A DNA stretch of 61,750 nucleotides from an uncultured bacterium (GTDB lineage Bacteria; Verrucomicrobiota; Verrucomicrobiia; CAIQCK01), in the NCBI GenBank assembly GCA_903870275.1, contig CAIQCK010000070.1, positions 1-61,750 on the forward strand, given 5' to 3'. Every line of letters begins with the position of its first letter. Position 1 is the first letter of the stretch. Below, piece after piece: positions 56,301 to 61,750 of the stretch. Under the pieces are notes generated by a model. The model saw only the letters and a list, made by a program, of their open reading frames with translations, did not search any database and had not been told where the DNA came from. The position numbers were made by a program, and so were the translations under genes.

Positions 56301-59300
56301 GCAGGCGGGACACGGGCACCAATAATTCCGCACTCGTGACTGGAACGGGGTCGTTGTGGGAATCCAAGGATGGAATCTTCATCGGCAACTCGGGTTCACT
56401 GAACCGATTGACCATCCAAAACTTTGGAACTGTGTTGGCTACAAACGCGATTATTGGGGCGTGGGAAGGATCCACGGGGAATGTGGTTACTGTGTCGGGT
56501 GGGAGTTTCATTGTAACCAACGCAACGGCGGACGCGGTGTTAGACGTGCGGAGGGGGGCGATGACTTTGAGTAGCGGTGTGGTAATGGCGGATCAGCTAT
56601 ACGTCACCAACGGTGCCAGCAGCATTGTGACGTTGAACGGTGGCAGCCTGACGGCAACGACACTGGTCAACGGCGGCCAGTTCGGCATGGCGGGCGGGAC
56701 ACTGAACGTTGCGGGAGTGTTCAACAATGCGGCAGGCGGCGTGTTCAACCTCAGCGGCGGCAACGCAATCGTGCCATTACTGATGAACAACCAGGGAACG
56801 TTCACGCAGAGCGGCGGCATATTTGATCCCGCACAATTCACCAACAGCGGCATGCTGGCGATCAGCGGCGGCACCAACGCGGCGACGTTGTTCCTGAATC
56901 TGGCATCGGGTGTCGTGCAGCAGAGTGGTGGCGAGCAGGACGTGAACGTGGCCACCAACTTCGGTGCGTGGACGCTCTCTGGCGGCGTGGCCAATCTGAC
57001 CAACTTCAGCAACAACGGTTCGGGAACATTGACGGTTTCCAACGGCACGCTGGCGATTGCCGGCGGTTTCAACAATGCCGTCGGAGGCGCGTTCAATATG
57101 GGCGGCGGCAAGGCGAGTGTTCATTTCGGAGTGAACAACATGGGGGTGTTCACGCAGAGCGGCGGTCAGTTCAATTCGGTAGTGTCTAGCAACATCAGTA
57201 TCACCTATGCATGGGCCGACTTCGCCGGCCTACCTGGTAGTTCGGGCATCGCTGATGGCATGAGCAGCGCGGCGCGATTTGACAATCCTGAGGGAGTGGC
57301 GGTGGACAGCGAGGGCAACGTGTTTGTGGCGGACACTTACAATCACACGATTCGGAAGGTGACGCCGACGGGCGAGGTAATAACCATAGCAGGCAGCGCG
57401 GGCAGTCCAGGTAGTGCCGATGGCACAGGCAACTCGGCACGGTTTAGGTATCCTCTCGGCGTGGCGGTAGACAGCGCAGGCAACGTGTTCGTAGCAGACT
57501 ATGGCAACAATACGATCCGGAAGGTGACGCCGACGGGTGTGGTGACTACACTGGCGGGTAGTGCGGGGAATCGGGGCAGTGCCGATGGCACGGGTAGCTC
57601 GGCGCGGTTTTATGATCCAACTGGCGTGGCGGTGGATAACGCGGGCAACGTGTTTGTGGCAGATATGACCAACTGCACGATCCGGAAGGTGACGGCGGCT
57701 GGCGTGGTGACGACCTTGGCGGGTAGTGCGGGGATTTCTGGCAGTGCCGATGGCACGGGCAGCGCGGCGCGCTTCGACCATCCTTTCGGCGTAGCGGTAG
57801 ATAACGGGGGCAACATATTTGTGGGTGACGCCTTCAATCACACGATCCGAAAAGTGACGGCGGCTGGTGCGGTGACGACCTTGGCGGGTAGTGCGGGAAT
57901 TTCTGGCAATGCTGATGGCATGGGTAGCGCGGCGCGTTTCAACAATCCTGTGGGCGTATCGGTGGATAGCGCAGGCAACGTGTTCGTGGCGGACGTTTTG
58001 AACTTCACAATTCGGAAGGTGACTGCGGCGGGTATAGTGACAACGGTGGGAGGCAGCGTGGGGAACCCTGGCAGTGCCGATGGCACGGATAACGCGGCAC
58101 GGTTTAACAGTCCCGCTGGCGTGGCGGTGGACGCCGGGGGCAACGTGTTCGTGGCGGATTCGGCAAACAACCGCATCAGCAAAGGAGCGTCTTCGGAGTC
58201 GCTGTTGGCGGCGATGGGAATTACCAGCAATAGCGGCACATTTGCGATCAGCGGCGGAACCAACGCGACGACGTCGTTCCTAAATCTGGCGTCGGGCATT
58301 GTTCAGCAGAGCGGCGGCGAACAGGACGTGAACGTGGCCACCAACTTCGGCGCGTGGACGATCTCCAGTGGCGTGGCGAACCTGACCAACATTGTCAATG
58401 ACGGTTCGGCAACGTTGACAGTCTCCGGCGGCGCGCTCAACGGATCGGTGACGGTGGGCGGCACCGGATCGTTTAACCGACTCACGATTAGCAACGGCGG
58501 CGTGGTGGCGGGTGTGATCGGCACTGTGGGCGGGTCTGATACGAGTAGTAACAACACGGTGTTGGTCGCCGGCCCCGGCTCTGTTTGGAGCAACTACAAT
58601 AGCAGTTGGATTTCACCGGGCGACCTGTATATCGGGGAATCTGGCTCGTTCAACAACACGTTGGTCATTACCAACGGTGGTCAGGTGTTCAACGAAACAT
58701 GGGCCTATATTGGCAATGAATCAGGCGGTGACAACAATGGTGTTTTGGTTGCTGGGGCCGGGTCTGTTTGGAATAATAATGGGTTTTTGAGCGTTGGTGG
58801 TGGTGGCATTGGCAACTGGCTTACCATTGCCGATGGTGGGCTGGTAAAAAGTGAAGTTGCTGAAGTCGGTAGAGGCAATTCCATAGCTGGCAGCAGCCGG
58901 ATTTTGGTGACCGATACTGGCTCGGTTTGGAATGTGGTTGGTGAAATTGGCATGAATGATTCTGGTAATCAACTCACCATTACCAATGGAGGACATGTAA
59001 TTGTGGGGCATAGCCTTATCTTTTATGGCAGCAGCTTTAACAATAACGTTGTGGTAGCCGGTGACGGTTCCGTTTTGACACTTGGTGTCACTAGAAGCGA
59101 AGGGATTGATTTAGGACGCTCTAATCAAATTACAGTTGCCAACGGCGGACAAGTAAACGGTGCCGGAGATGCACTTATTGGGGGTAATAGCAGTGTTCAG
59201 GTGCGTGATGCTGGGTCCGTGTGGAACGGTGACGGCATAGAGATTACAGGTCCTGGCAGTGGCAGCCAATTCATAATCGCGAACGGCGGGCAAGTGAATA

Positions 59301-61750
59301 CGCTGTTTGGTGCGAATGTTAATAACCGCGGCAATGCTATCGTGGTGACTGGTCTTGGCTCCGTGTGGTATAACCAAGATGGTGAAATAACCGTGCATGA
59401 TGGTGGCAGTTTGGTTATTTCAAATGGCGGGCGGGTAGTAAATACCGCTAGCGGTGGCAGGATGCGCCTGTGGGGTGGCAACATTACCGTGAGTGATGTT
59501 GGTTCTGTTTGGAGCAACCAAACTGATTTCTCAATGGGTGGATCAAGGGTCCTCACTGTCACCAACGGCGGTCAGGTGATCAACCAGAACGCCACCATCG
59601 ACTCTTCGGGCGACACGAACAGCGTTTCGGTAAGTGGTGTTGGATCACTGTGGAAGAATAACGGCAATCTCTACGTGGGTTACCAAGGAACTTCCAGCAA
59701 CAGCTTGAGCATCACGGACGACGGCACGGTGAGCGTGGCTCAAGCCATTTACTTCGGCTATGATCCGACAACCTCCAGCAACAATCTGCTCACCGTTTCT
59801 GGCGGTAATCTTTATGCTAGGAACGCGGCGGGCAACGGCATCCTCGACATCCGCAGCGGCACATTGACGCTCAACAGCGGCGTCGTCGTCGCCGACCAAC
59901 TCTACGCCACCAACGGTGCAAACAGCGTGATGAACTTCAATGGCGGCATCCTTGACAGCGGTGGAAGCGCGGTCAACAACGGGTCGTTGTTTGGCGTTGG
60001 CAATGGAACAAGCGCGGCCACGCTGCGGTTGTTGGGGGGCAGTCACTCATTTGCCAATGGCTTGTTTATCAACACCAACGCCACACTCATTGGCACCGGC
60101 GCAATCACCGGCTCCATCACCGACGCTGGGATCATTGCGCCTGGCGACTCGATTGGCGTTCTGACCGATACCGGCACCCTGACGATGCTGGACGGAGGCG
60201 TCCTGGCGATGCAACTGGCCGGCACCAATGCGTGGCTTTATGACCAGTTCAATCTCACTGGCGCGTTCAACTTCGGCGGCGCGCTGACGTTGTCGCTGCT
60301 GAACGGGTTCACGCCACAGGCGGGTGACCGGTTCGATCTGTTCGACTTCAGCAGCGCAACGGGCGCTTTCAGCATGACCAACCTGCCCGGCTTGGCGCCG
60401 ACGCTCTATTGGAACACTAGCGCGCTCTACACCAGCGGTGAGGTTGAGGTGGACCTGATCGGTCCAGCGTTGACTATCACGACAAGTTCACCGTTGCCGG
60501 ATGGAACAGTTGGAGCTGCTTACTCGCAGACATTTAGGGCAACCGGGGGCCTGACGAACTACACCTGGTCATTCATCAGTGGCACGTTGCCGGGTGGGTT
60601 GACGTTGAGCAGCGCGGGTGTACTGAGCGGGACACCGACAACTACAGGGACGTATGGCTTTACGATTCGAGTGACGGACTCCAGAGGGGCAACGGTGAGC
60701 CAGGGCGTGGAATTGACGATAGGATCGGCAGGGTCTGTTCCGTCCCTTGCCGCAGGACGGTTGCATACGGTGGCGCTGAGAGGCGACGGCAGGCTGTGGG
60801 CGTGGGGAGATAACAGCAACGGCGAATTGGGTGATGGGACGACCACAGGACGGCTGGCGCCGGTGTTGGTCAGCGGGCTGATCTCGGTGAGGGCGGTGAT
60901 GGCGAAGGATTTGTACACGGTGGCGTTGAAGATGGACGGGACGGTATGGGCGTGGGGGTATAATACCTCGGGGCAACTGGGCGACGGGACGACGACGGAC
61001 CGACACGCGCCGGTACAGGTCAGCGGTCTTAACGGAGCGACGGCGATCACGGCAGGCTATTATCACACACTGGCCGTGAGAGCGGACGGGACGGTGTGGG
61101 CGTGGGGCGCCAACGCCAACGGCCAGTTGGGCGATGGAACGACTTGGTCGGAAACAACGCCGGTGCAGGTGAGCGGGCTGAGCAACGTCGTGGCAGTGGC
61201 TGCCGGGCGCTACCATTCGGTGGCGTTGAAGACGGACGGGACAGTATGGGGTTGGGGAGCGAATGAGAGCGGGCAGCTGGGCGACGGGACGATGACGGAA
61301 CGGCACACGCCGGTGCAGGTGAGCAACCTGAGCGGCGTGGTTGCGCTGGCGGCCGGGGTGAATTGCACGGTGGCGCTGAAGTCGGACGGAACGGTATGGG
61401 GATGGGGCGAGAACAACAACGGCCAGTTGGGGGATGAGACGACGATGAATCGGGCAGCGCCGGTGCAGGCGACGGGTGTGAACAACGTGACGGCGATAGC
61501 GGTTGGCAGCACGGGAGGCAGCACGCATACGGAGGCGTTGAAGTCCGACGGCACGGTCTGGAGCTGGGGCGCGAACGAGAGCGGGCAGTTGGGTGACGGG
61601 ACCAAGACTGAACAGCACACGCCGGTGCAGGTGACTGGATTTGGCGGCGGCGTGGCGGTGGCGGCGGGCATGTCGCACAGCGCGGCGTTGAAGTCGGACG
61701 GCACGGTGTGGAGCTGGGGCGGCAACGGCAGCGGCCAGTTGGGCGACGGA
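44384..61750 (+). CDS. Giant secreted modular protein, 3' end outside the window
   Basis: One frame stays open for 5,789 codons from ATG 44384 to the window edge, and the same frame carries recognisable domains at both ends and throughout. A Sec signal (1-25, cleavage after AHA) is followed by six NHL units (~34-362), an FN3-like domain (~365-457), a He_PIG Ig-like domain (~458-546), T5SS/PEP-CTERM-associated repeats (~570-1870), a terminal passenger-like module, RCC1 units (~2018-2311), a second FN3-like domain (~2319-2412), the longest T5SS repeat array (~2420-4030), six more NHL units (~4272-4602), more T5SS repeats (~4705-5150), a second passenger-like module, a second He_PIG domain (~5362-5449) and at least seven RCC1 units. 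It is probably an adhesin or cell-surface matrix protein. The C-terminal anchor or translocator is not in view, so the export route beyond Sec is unknown. Confidence 0.85.
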   Translation, partial: MMKTRILGLIAAALALSAGVHSAHAQGGGIYTWANFAGQPGGQGNADGMGSAARFNYPDGVAVDSAGNVFVADMGNYTIRKVTAAGVVTTLAGSAGNQGSADGTGSAALFDRPRGIAVDSAGNVFVAESQRRTIRKVTAEGVVTTLAGSAENPPGTADGTGSAALFNDPRGVAVDSAGNVFVADSGNHTIRKVTTAGVVTTLAGSAGSSGSADGTGSAARFGFPQGMAMDSAGNLYVADDYENNTIRKVTAEGVVTTLAGSAGFSGSADGTGSAARFNNPAAVAVDSAGNVFVADSNNHTIRRVTAAGVVTTIGGVAGVKGGTDGIGSSANFSRPYGIAVDAAGNLYVADSGNNRISKGVLVVVGTLPATGVTSSTATLNGTVNPNGLATGAQFQWGTTTNYGSTISWQLLGGGTTNVAVTASLTGLSPYGVYHYQLVATNSLGTFYGLDKVFTNAGVAPTVLTSTPLPVGVIGVPYSQTLTAKGGLTNYTWSLGSSSLPSGLSLSSDGIISGRPSASGPNSFTVVVTGGDDLASTNDFSLAIDLVPATPLTNVIDGITVNYPGTYAIGPTGAFYALIVTNSGVLNTIGGSVGNSGIANFNYAFVTGAGSLWSNSGNLFVGAAGSGYQLTVAAGAHVLDANGFVGYAAGANSNAVLVTGAGSIWSNSGALAIGLGGTGNQVILGNGGSIYASVLSNLNGSIFGMTGGNAFFPGVYNAATITQSGGLFDPDFFDNTGLLQITGGTNLDTVFLNEAMGQVLQSGGEQDVNLATNLGAWMISGGVANLTNMVNDNGATLTVSGGTLNGNVTVGGTGSFNQLTINGGGRVVGSGPAFVGSNATANNNTVLVSGPDSVWSNSGSVYVGNLGSGDRLLITSGGQVINGIGLIGNNGSSSNNTVLVGGVGSVWSNSGYLYVGNNGSSNNLSIQNGGVVQNNYGLIGNTASSSSNTVVVGGAGSVWSNNGSLYVGNLGSGNQLFITNGGQVFNIFGAIGGVGTASSNNTVLVTGVGSVWSNTGLNIGNSGSANELSIQNGGAVVQNNYANIGYNASSSNNTVLVSGIGSVWIDTSDLGVGASGVCNNLSIQNGGCVQDNNGNIGVYGPSSNNTVLVNDNGSVWINRGNLAVGNNGSSNSLSIQNGGVVQGSNGYIGWGASASNNIARVTGPGSVWSNSSTLYVGYSGSGNQLTINSNGTVTAANVVVGFSNGVTGNMITVGSGSLFVTNVTATGALDVRNGALSLNSGTITVNRLYATNGSSSVITFNGGTLASGGGAVSNGLPFVVGNGSSPANFKLLPGTDSFANDLIIQNLAAVAVSGAVMNVAGSVTNLAGGAFALTTGNVVVAQRYVNAGSFLQSGGLFDPALFDNTGLLQITGGTNLDTVFLNEASGHVLQSGGEQDVNVATNLGAWTISGGVANLTNMVNDNGATLTVSNGTLNGNVTVGGTGSFNQFTIANGGQVIGARGLIGLAGTSSNNVALVTGAGSSWYMTNGTLEIGLGLGGSSGNQLTIADGGLVYDIYSFFGGGTNTLLVSGPGSRWLNESSIDISSGNQITIANNAYAYTRYTFIGGNNNNIVETGVGTVWYNRYDLWMGYGNASGNQITIADGAWLGQEGTSYIGVDFSGPNGGNNNAVSVSGVGSTWVVYNQNQGALQIGNVGTSGNQVAITQGGQLQISGGIFIAGNNSLTVSDSGSALNSQGDLCVGYNGGSGSQLIIADGGQVNNLNGYIGNGGGANTVMVSGAGSLWSNSGSLYVGNTGSFNALTIANGGTVIASNMVIGYSPSTGNVITVSGGSVFATNSVGNDTLDVRNGGFTLNSGTVTVNQFYATNLANSIVSFNGGTLTSGGSTIKNGSLFTVGNGVSAATLRLLGGTHSFANSLFINTNAILTGTGAITGSVTDAGLIAPGNGLGIFTDTGSLTMLAGSAMAMELGGTNTRLYDQFDLTGAFSFGGTLNVSLVNGYTPQAGDSFDLFGFGSSSGAFSTTNLPTLSSTLYWNTSALYTSGEIEVDQIGITLGTVTSTISAGACHTAALKSDGTVWAWGNNSYGQLGDGTTTQRNMPAQVIELDNVTAIACGTNHTVALESSGTVWAWGNNSYGQLGDGTTTQRNAPVPVSGLSGITAVTAGGQHTVALKSDGTVWAWGQNWCGQVGDGTTTDRLTPVQVGGLSGITAVIAGGQHTMALKSDGTVWAWGGNWCGQLGDGTNIDRPTPVQVSGLGGVVAIAAGLTEALALKSDGTVWAWGANWYGQIGDGTTIDRPTPVQVSGLGGIIAVTAGDVYAVALKSDGTVWAWGGNQWGQLGDGTTTERHTPVQVSGLNLLVVSVPCVVTLPATGVFGGAATLNGTVNPNGLATGAQFQWGGTTNYGSVTTVQSVGSAFTNAAVTAALSGLSPYGVYHFQLVATNSAGTSYGADMVFTNLVSTTPLTNIIDGITVNYPGTYVIGTNNAIYALIVTNRGVLTAGAGVIGNSAMLNGNYAIVTGAGSLWSNSGDLTVGSTGSLSSLTIANGGTVLNTYGFIGNSATASNNTVLVTGSNSVWNNRSTVYVGNSGSGNRLTIGEGGTIISYWGILGGGIQSSNEALISDPGSLWSNSFIIDVGYNGSGNRLTVSNGAAVVTPYGHVGFWSASSNNTLLVTGNDSTWTSSGELKIGANGSANNLIVNGGAQLFSSNVYLAGDSALSQNNRILLTDTGSLLSAQGTAGLNIGQQGPGNSLTISNSAHAIASYGKVGNAVTSSNNSALVTGSGSLWANSQNLYVGDSGSRNQLSIVNGGWVSDTNGYIGNAGTSSNNAVLVTGNGSLWSNIAAVYVGQYGSGNSLIVSNGGHVVSAGVSALGNMTNSGRNTVLVTGIGSVWTNNGNLMVGANGFSDQLTLSAGATLYDSDGRIGGAVSASNNNALVTDSGTQWISTSNLYVGVNAAGNSLTIRNGAAVSSVVSYVGNAVTASNNGVLVTDPGSVWNTISNLYIGNSGSGNSLTISNGGRVYSGALGHVGEGLGASSNTVLVTGNGSLWTAGEMLIGNNINQNNSLMVLDGGQVFSLTGRVGAVLGGGNDSILVSGNGSLWRSGDLVVGGFGSRNLLTIAEGGMVLATGWVAIGSQASSSNNVAMVSGVGSVWSNRGSMIVGNAGSGNDLTISGGGEVVSSAGYIGSTTSAVNNAVLVTGIGSLWTNGGPLYVGYSSLSNSLAISSGGRVADTIGYVGYSASSSNNSVLVTDSGSVWSNNGNLYIGNAGSSNSLTIRNGAGVSSAVGSVGSAAAASNNSVLVTDPGSVWSNRNSMIVGDSGSGNSLTIADGGSVVSSDGYVGNNVSASNNAVLVAGPGSTWISSNRLYVGNSGPNNQVAVAGGGSMLVGANSYVGASTTSSNNTVLIDGSGSAWGVSAELRFGLYGVQNSLIITNGGQVLDSNGWLGAYASSSNNSAWISGNGSVWSNSGTLRVGEFASGNSLMVRNGGRLFSGSAYVSATAPANNNSVTVSGSGSVWINTNTIWIGNDGPGNSLIIADGGGVVNSNAYVGYNSTSSSNNVLVTGVGSTWTNSGNMWIGTSGSSNTLTIAGGGLASAGGTVFLGRFAGSSNNSASIAGSGSRWSVGADIYVGRDGSGNNLTLANGGMMVSSNGWLSYGSSSSNNAVLVTDSGSVWSNRGNLYIGNAGSGNSLTIANGGVVFNSFGYVGYNTNASDNSVLVAGAGSVWSNSGTLVLGNYGWNNRLTVTNGGTVYSAATQIGLGSSSSNNIVLVAGIGSVLISTNYLNVGSGGGVGNRMVVSDGGQVMTMTAQIGAGSLNSSDNSVLVTGVGSVWSNSTGLSIGSFGSSNSLMILDGGRVVNAAATIGGSGSSNTVIVAGMGSVWSSSSGTLVFGNPGSGNSMIVSNGGTVCTLAAQIGGASTSSNNTVVLTGSGSVWSNTLGVTVGNVGQNNRLTIADGGQLFSSNFAVGTSGTNNSILITGVGSACVNSNTIVGGGGAANTLVIADGGYVSSLIGYIGRRDTGTNNSALVTGTGSLWESKDGIFIGNSGSLNRLTIQNFGTVLATNAIIGAWEGSTGNVVTVSGGSFIVTNATADAVLDVRRGAMTLSSGVVMADQLYVTNGASSIVTLNGGSLTATTLVNGGQFGMAGGTLNVAGVFNNAAGGVFNLSGGNAIVPLLMNNQGTFTQSGGIFDPAQFTNSGMLAISGGTNAATLFLNLASGVVQQSGGEQDVNVATNFGAWTLSGGVANLTNFSNNGSGTLTVSNGTLAIAGGFNNAVGGAFNMGGGKASVHFGVNNMGVFTQSGGQFNSVVSSNISITYAWADFAGLPGSSGIADGMSSAARFDNPEGVAVDSEGNVFVADTYNHTIRKVTPTGEVITIAGSAGSPGSADGTGNSARFRYPLGVAVDSAGNVFVADYGNNTIRKVTPTGVVTTLAGSAGNRGSADGTGSSARFYDPTGVAVDNAGNVFVADMTNCTIRKVTAAGVVTTLAGSAGISGSADGTGSAARFDHPFGVAVDNGGNIFVGDAFNHTIRKVTAAGAVTTLAGSAGISGNADGMGSAARFNNPVGVSVDSAGNVFVADVLNFTIRKVTAAGIVTTVGGSVGNPGSADGTDNAARFNSPAGVAVDAGGNVFVADSANNRISKGASSESLLAAMGITSNSGTFAISGGTNATTSFLNLASGIVQQSGGEQDVNVATNFGAWTISSGVANLTNIVNDGSATLTVSGGALNGSVTVGGTGSFNRLTISNGGVVAGVIGTVGGSDTSSNNTVLVAGPGSVWSNYNSSWISPGDLYIGESGSFNNTLVITNGGQVFNETWAYIGNESGGDNNGVLVAGAGSVWNNNGFLSVGGGGIGNWLTIADGGLVKSEVAEVGRGNSIAGSSRILVTDTGSVWNVVGEIGMNDSGNQLTITNGGHVIVGHSLIFYGSSFNNNVVVAGDGSVLTLGVTRSEGIDLGRSNQITVANGGQVNGAGDALIGGNSSVQVRDAGSVWNGDGIEITGPGSGSQFIIANGGQVNTLFGANVNNRGNAIVVTGLGSVWYNQDGEITVHDGGSLVISNGGRVVNTASGGRMRLWGGNITVSDVGSVWSNQTDFSMGGSRVLTVTNGGQVINQNATIDSSGDTNSVSVSGVGSLWKNNGNLYVGYQGTSSNSLSITDDGTVSVAQAIYFGYDPTTSSNNLLTVSGGNLYARNAAGNGILDIRSGTLTLNSGVVVADQLYATNGANSVMNFNGGILDSGGSAVNNGSLFGVGNGTSAATLRLLGGSHSFANGLFINTNATLIGTGAITGSITDAGIIAPGDSIGVLTDTGTLTMLDGGVLAMQLAGTNAWLYDQFNLTGAFNFGGALTLSLLNGFTPQAGDRFDLFDFSSATGAFSMTNLPGLAPTLYWNTSALYTSGEVEVDLIGPALTITTSSPLPDGTVGAAYSQTFRATGGLTNYTWSFISGTLPGGLTLSSAGVLSGTPTTTGTYGFTIRVTDSRGATVSQGVELTIGSAGSVPSLAAGRLHTVALRGDGRLWAWGDNSNGELGDGTTTGRLAPVLVSGLISVRAVMAKDLYTVALKMDGTVWAWGYNTSGQLGDGTTTDRHAPVQVSGLNGATAITAGYYHTLAVRADGTVWAWGANANGQLGDGTTWSETTPVQVSGLSNVVAVAAGRYHSVALKTDGTVWGWGANESGQLGDGTMTERHTPVQVSNLSGVVALAAGVNCTVALKSDGTVWGWGENNNGQLGDETTMNRAAPVQATGVNNVTAIAVGSTGGSTHTEALKSDGTVWSWGANESGQLGDGTKTEQHTPVQVTGFGGGVAVAAGMSHSAALKSDGTVWSWGGNGSGQLGDG
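44483..45470 (+). repeat. NHL repeat array 1 (six units)
   Basis: Six units of about 54 codons share [20 protein letters not shown], followed by [15 protein letters not shown] in most. Six NHL repeats are the number needed for one complete six-bladed beta-propeller. DNA identity between neighbouring units is high, so copy number could change by recombination. Confidence 0.9.
45475..46020 (+). repeat. FN3-like plus He_PIG module, copy 1
   Basis: The FN3-like part ([20 protein letters not shown] and later [17 protein letters not shown]) is nearly repeated at 51340-51620. The He_PIG part ([20 protein letters not shown]) has a relative at about 60470-60730. These are common spacer domains of large surface proteins. 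Confidence 0.8.
46594..46840 (+). repeat. Interrupting cassette, copy 1 of a near-identical pair
   Basis: It encodes [17 protein letters not shown], then [19 protein letters not shown] and [20 protein letters not shown]. The DNA is almost the same as at 48481-48727, and more distant forms occur at about 56870-57050 and 58240-58485. Confidence 0.85.
48481..48727 (+). repeat. Interrupting cassette, copy 2 of the near-identical pair
   Basis: Aligned by eye with 46594-46840 it differs at only a handful of positions over about 240 bp (for example ggcggcaa for ggcggcca type changes). Such a pair 1.9 kb apart in the same orientation invites in-frame deletion or duplication of the segment between. 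Confidence 0.85.
49730..50430 (+). repeat. Passenger-like closing module, copy 1
   Basis: It encodes [40 protein letters not shown], then [20 protein letters not shown] and [20 protein letters not shown]. This looks like the end of an autotransporter-type beta-helix. A related copy is at 59795-60465. Confidence 0.75.
50437..51318 (+). repeat. RCC1 repeat array 1 (six units)
   Basis: Six units of about 49 codons with [20 protein letters not shown], then [20 protein letters not shown]1 units fold as blades of a seven-bladed propeller; flanking sequence could supply a seventh blade. Confidence 0.9.
51650..56480 (+). repeat. T5SS/PEP-CTERM-associated repeat array B (about thirty units)
   Basis: The longest array, with a ~156-bp period and roughly thirty GS[VL]W-type landmarks (for example near 52910, 53695, 54165, 55260, 56045). 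Units are more diverged and more A+T-rich than array A or the NHL and RCC1 blocks. The preceding FN3-like domain lies at 51340-51620. Confidence 0.88.
56560..57195 (+). repeat. Linker module between array B and NHL array 2
   Basis: It encodes a set of short Gly/Asn-rich units (for example [20 protein letters not shown] and [20 protein letters not shown]) plus a diverged copy of the cassette at 46594. Such units resemble the rungs of PATR-type beta-helices. Confidence 0.7.
57200..58195 (+). repeat. NHL repeat array 2 (six units)
   Basis: Again six units of [20 protein letters not shown], followed by [24 protein letters not shown] spacers. Another complete six-bladed propeller is expected. It is embedded inside the beta-solenoid region, not at an end. 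Confidence 0.9.
58500..59790 (+). repeat. T5SS/PEP-CTERM-associated repeat array C (about eight units)
   Basis: Roughly eight further ~52-residue units, the most diverged and most A+T-rich of the three arrays (stretches such as attattggcaatgaatcagg). Confidence 0.82.
59795..60730 (+). repeat. Passenger-like closing module, copy 2, plus He_PIG domain
   Basis: The closing module repeats the 49730 pattern ([40 protein letters not shown]). The He_PIG domain follows at about 60470-60730 ([20 protein letters not shown]). Confidence 0.78.
60737..61750 (+). repeat. RCC1 repeat array 2 (at least seven units, continues past the window)
   Basis: Seven visible units of [20 protein letters not shown] type; the window ends in the seventh at GQLGDG. 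High G+C again, unlike array C, suggesting that propeller blocks and solenoid blocks have different histories. Confidence 0.9.

Noticed and set aside
46090..59790. CRISPR-like appearance of regularly spaced repeats
   Set aside because: The period is about 156 bp, the units vary, they lie in one open frame, and there are no short identical repeats with unique spacers.
44447..61725. Many short frames in other frames and on the minus strand within the giant gene
   Set aside because: Repetitive low-complexity shadows; the plus frame beginning at 44384 explains the region with recognisable domains.

Overview
The window is GC-rich DNA (about 60% G+C by eye) from what looks like a member of the Verrucomicrobiota, probably a Pedosphaera/Limisphaera-type lineage. 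This is inferred from gene content, not from a marker gene: a Planctomycetes-Verrucomicrobia-type (PVM) bacterial microcompartment locus, Tat-exported Gfo/Idh/MocA oxidoreductases, exported glycosidases, and a giant protein built from T5SS/PEP-CTERM-associated repeats.

Layout. (1) 1-5.1 kb: a palindrome cluster, a Tat-exported oxidoreductase, a small putative lipoprotein, a GH27 alpha-galactosidase and an unknown acidic protein. (2) 5.1-17.4 kb: a DeoR-type regulator divergent from a long + strand operon that encodes a microcompartment. It has three hexamer shell proteins (BMC-H), three pentamer shell proteins (BMC-P), a CoA-acylating aldehyde dehydrogenase, PduL, an acetate/propionate kinase and a zinc class II sugar-phosphate aldolase. 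The expected chemistry is cleavage of a 6-deoxy sugar phosphate to lactaldehyde, then lactyl-CoA, lactyl phosphate and lactate with ATP. An additional class I aldolase-like protein ends in a linker and a short helix that look like an encapsulation tail. Behind it lie a metallo-beta-lactamase-fold protein, a KAS III (FabH), a thioesterase and a Tat-exported HAD protein. (3) 17.4-21.2 kb, minus strand: an exported ankyrin protein, and a TrmH-type methyltransferase, glycerophosphodiesterase and GNAT cluster. (4) 21.3-36.4 kb, minus strand: a nearly complete oxygen-independent cobalamin operon. It is tightly translationally coupled, headed by a cobalamin riboswitch, and includes a CbiMNQO-type cobalt transporter and a CobD-CbiP fusion. 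No cbiT, cobU/cobS/cobT or uroporphyrinogen methyltransferase gene lies in the window. (5) 36.7-43.2 kb: a GH42-like glycosidase, a LuxR-type regulator whose receiver appears to lack the phospho-acceptor Asp, a PIG-L deacetylase and a parallel beta-helix protein, the last three with exported or regulatory character. (6) 43.2-44.4 kb: a gene-poor gap holding the 3' end of a tRNA without its 5' half, next to a large imperfect inverted repeat; this looks like an integration scar. (7) 44.4 kb to the window edge: one reading frame open for 5,789 codons without a stop, coding for a giant secreted modular protein. It carries a Sec signal, a six-unit NHL array, FN3-like and He_PIG domains, about fifty copies of a ~52-residue T5SS/PEP-CTERM repeat, an RCC1 array, a second NHL array and a second RCC1 array that runs off the window.

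Most reading frames opposite or shifted to these genes are shadows caused by high G+C and are left out.
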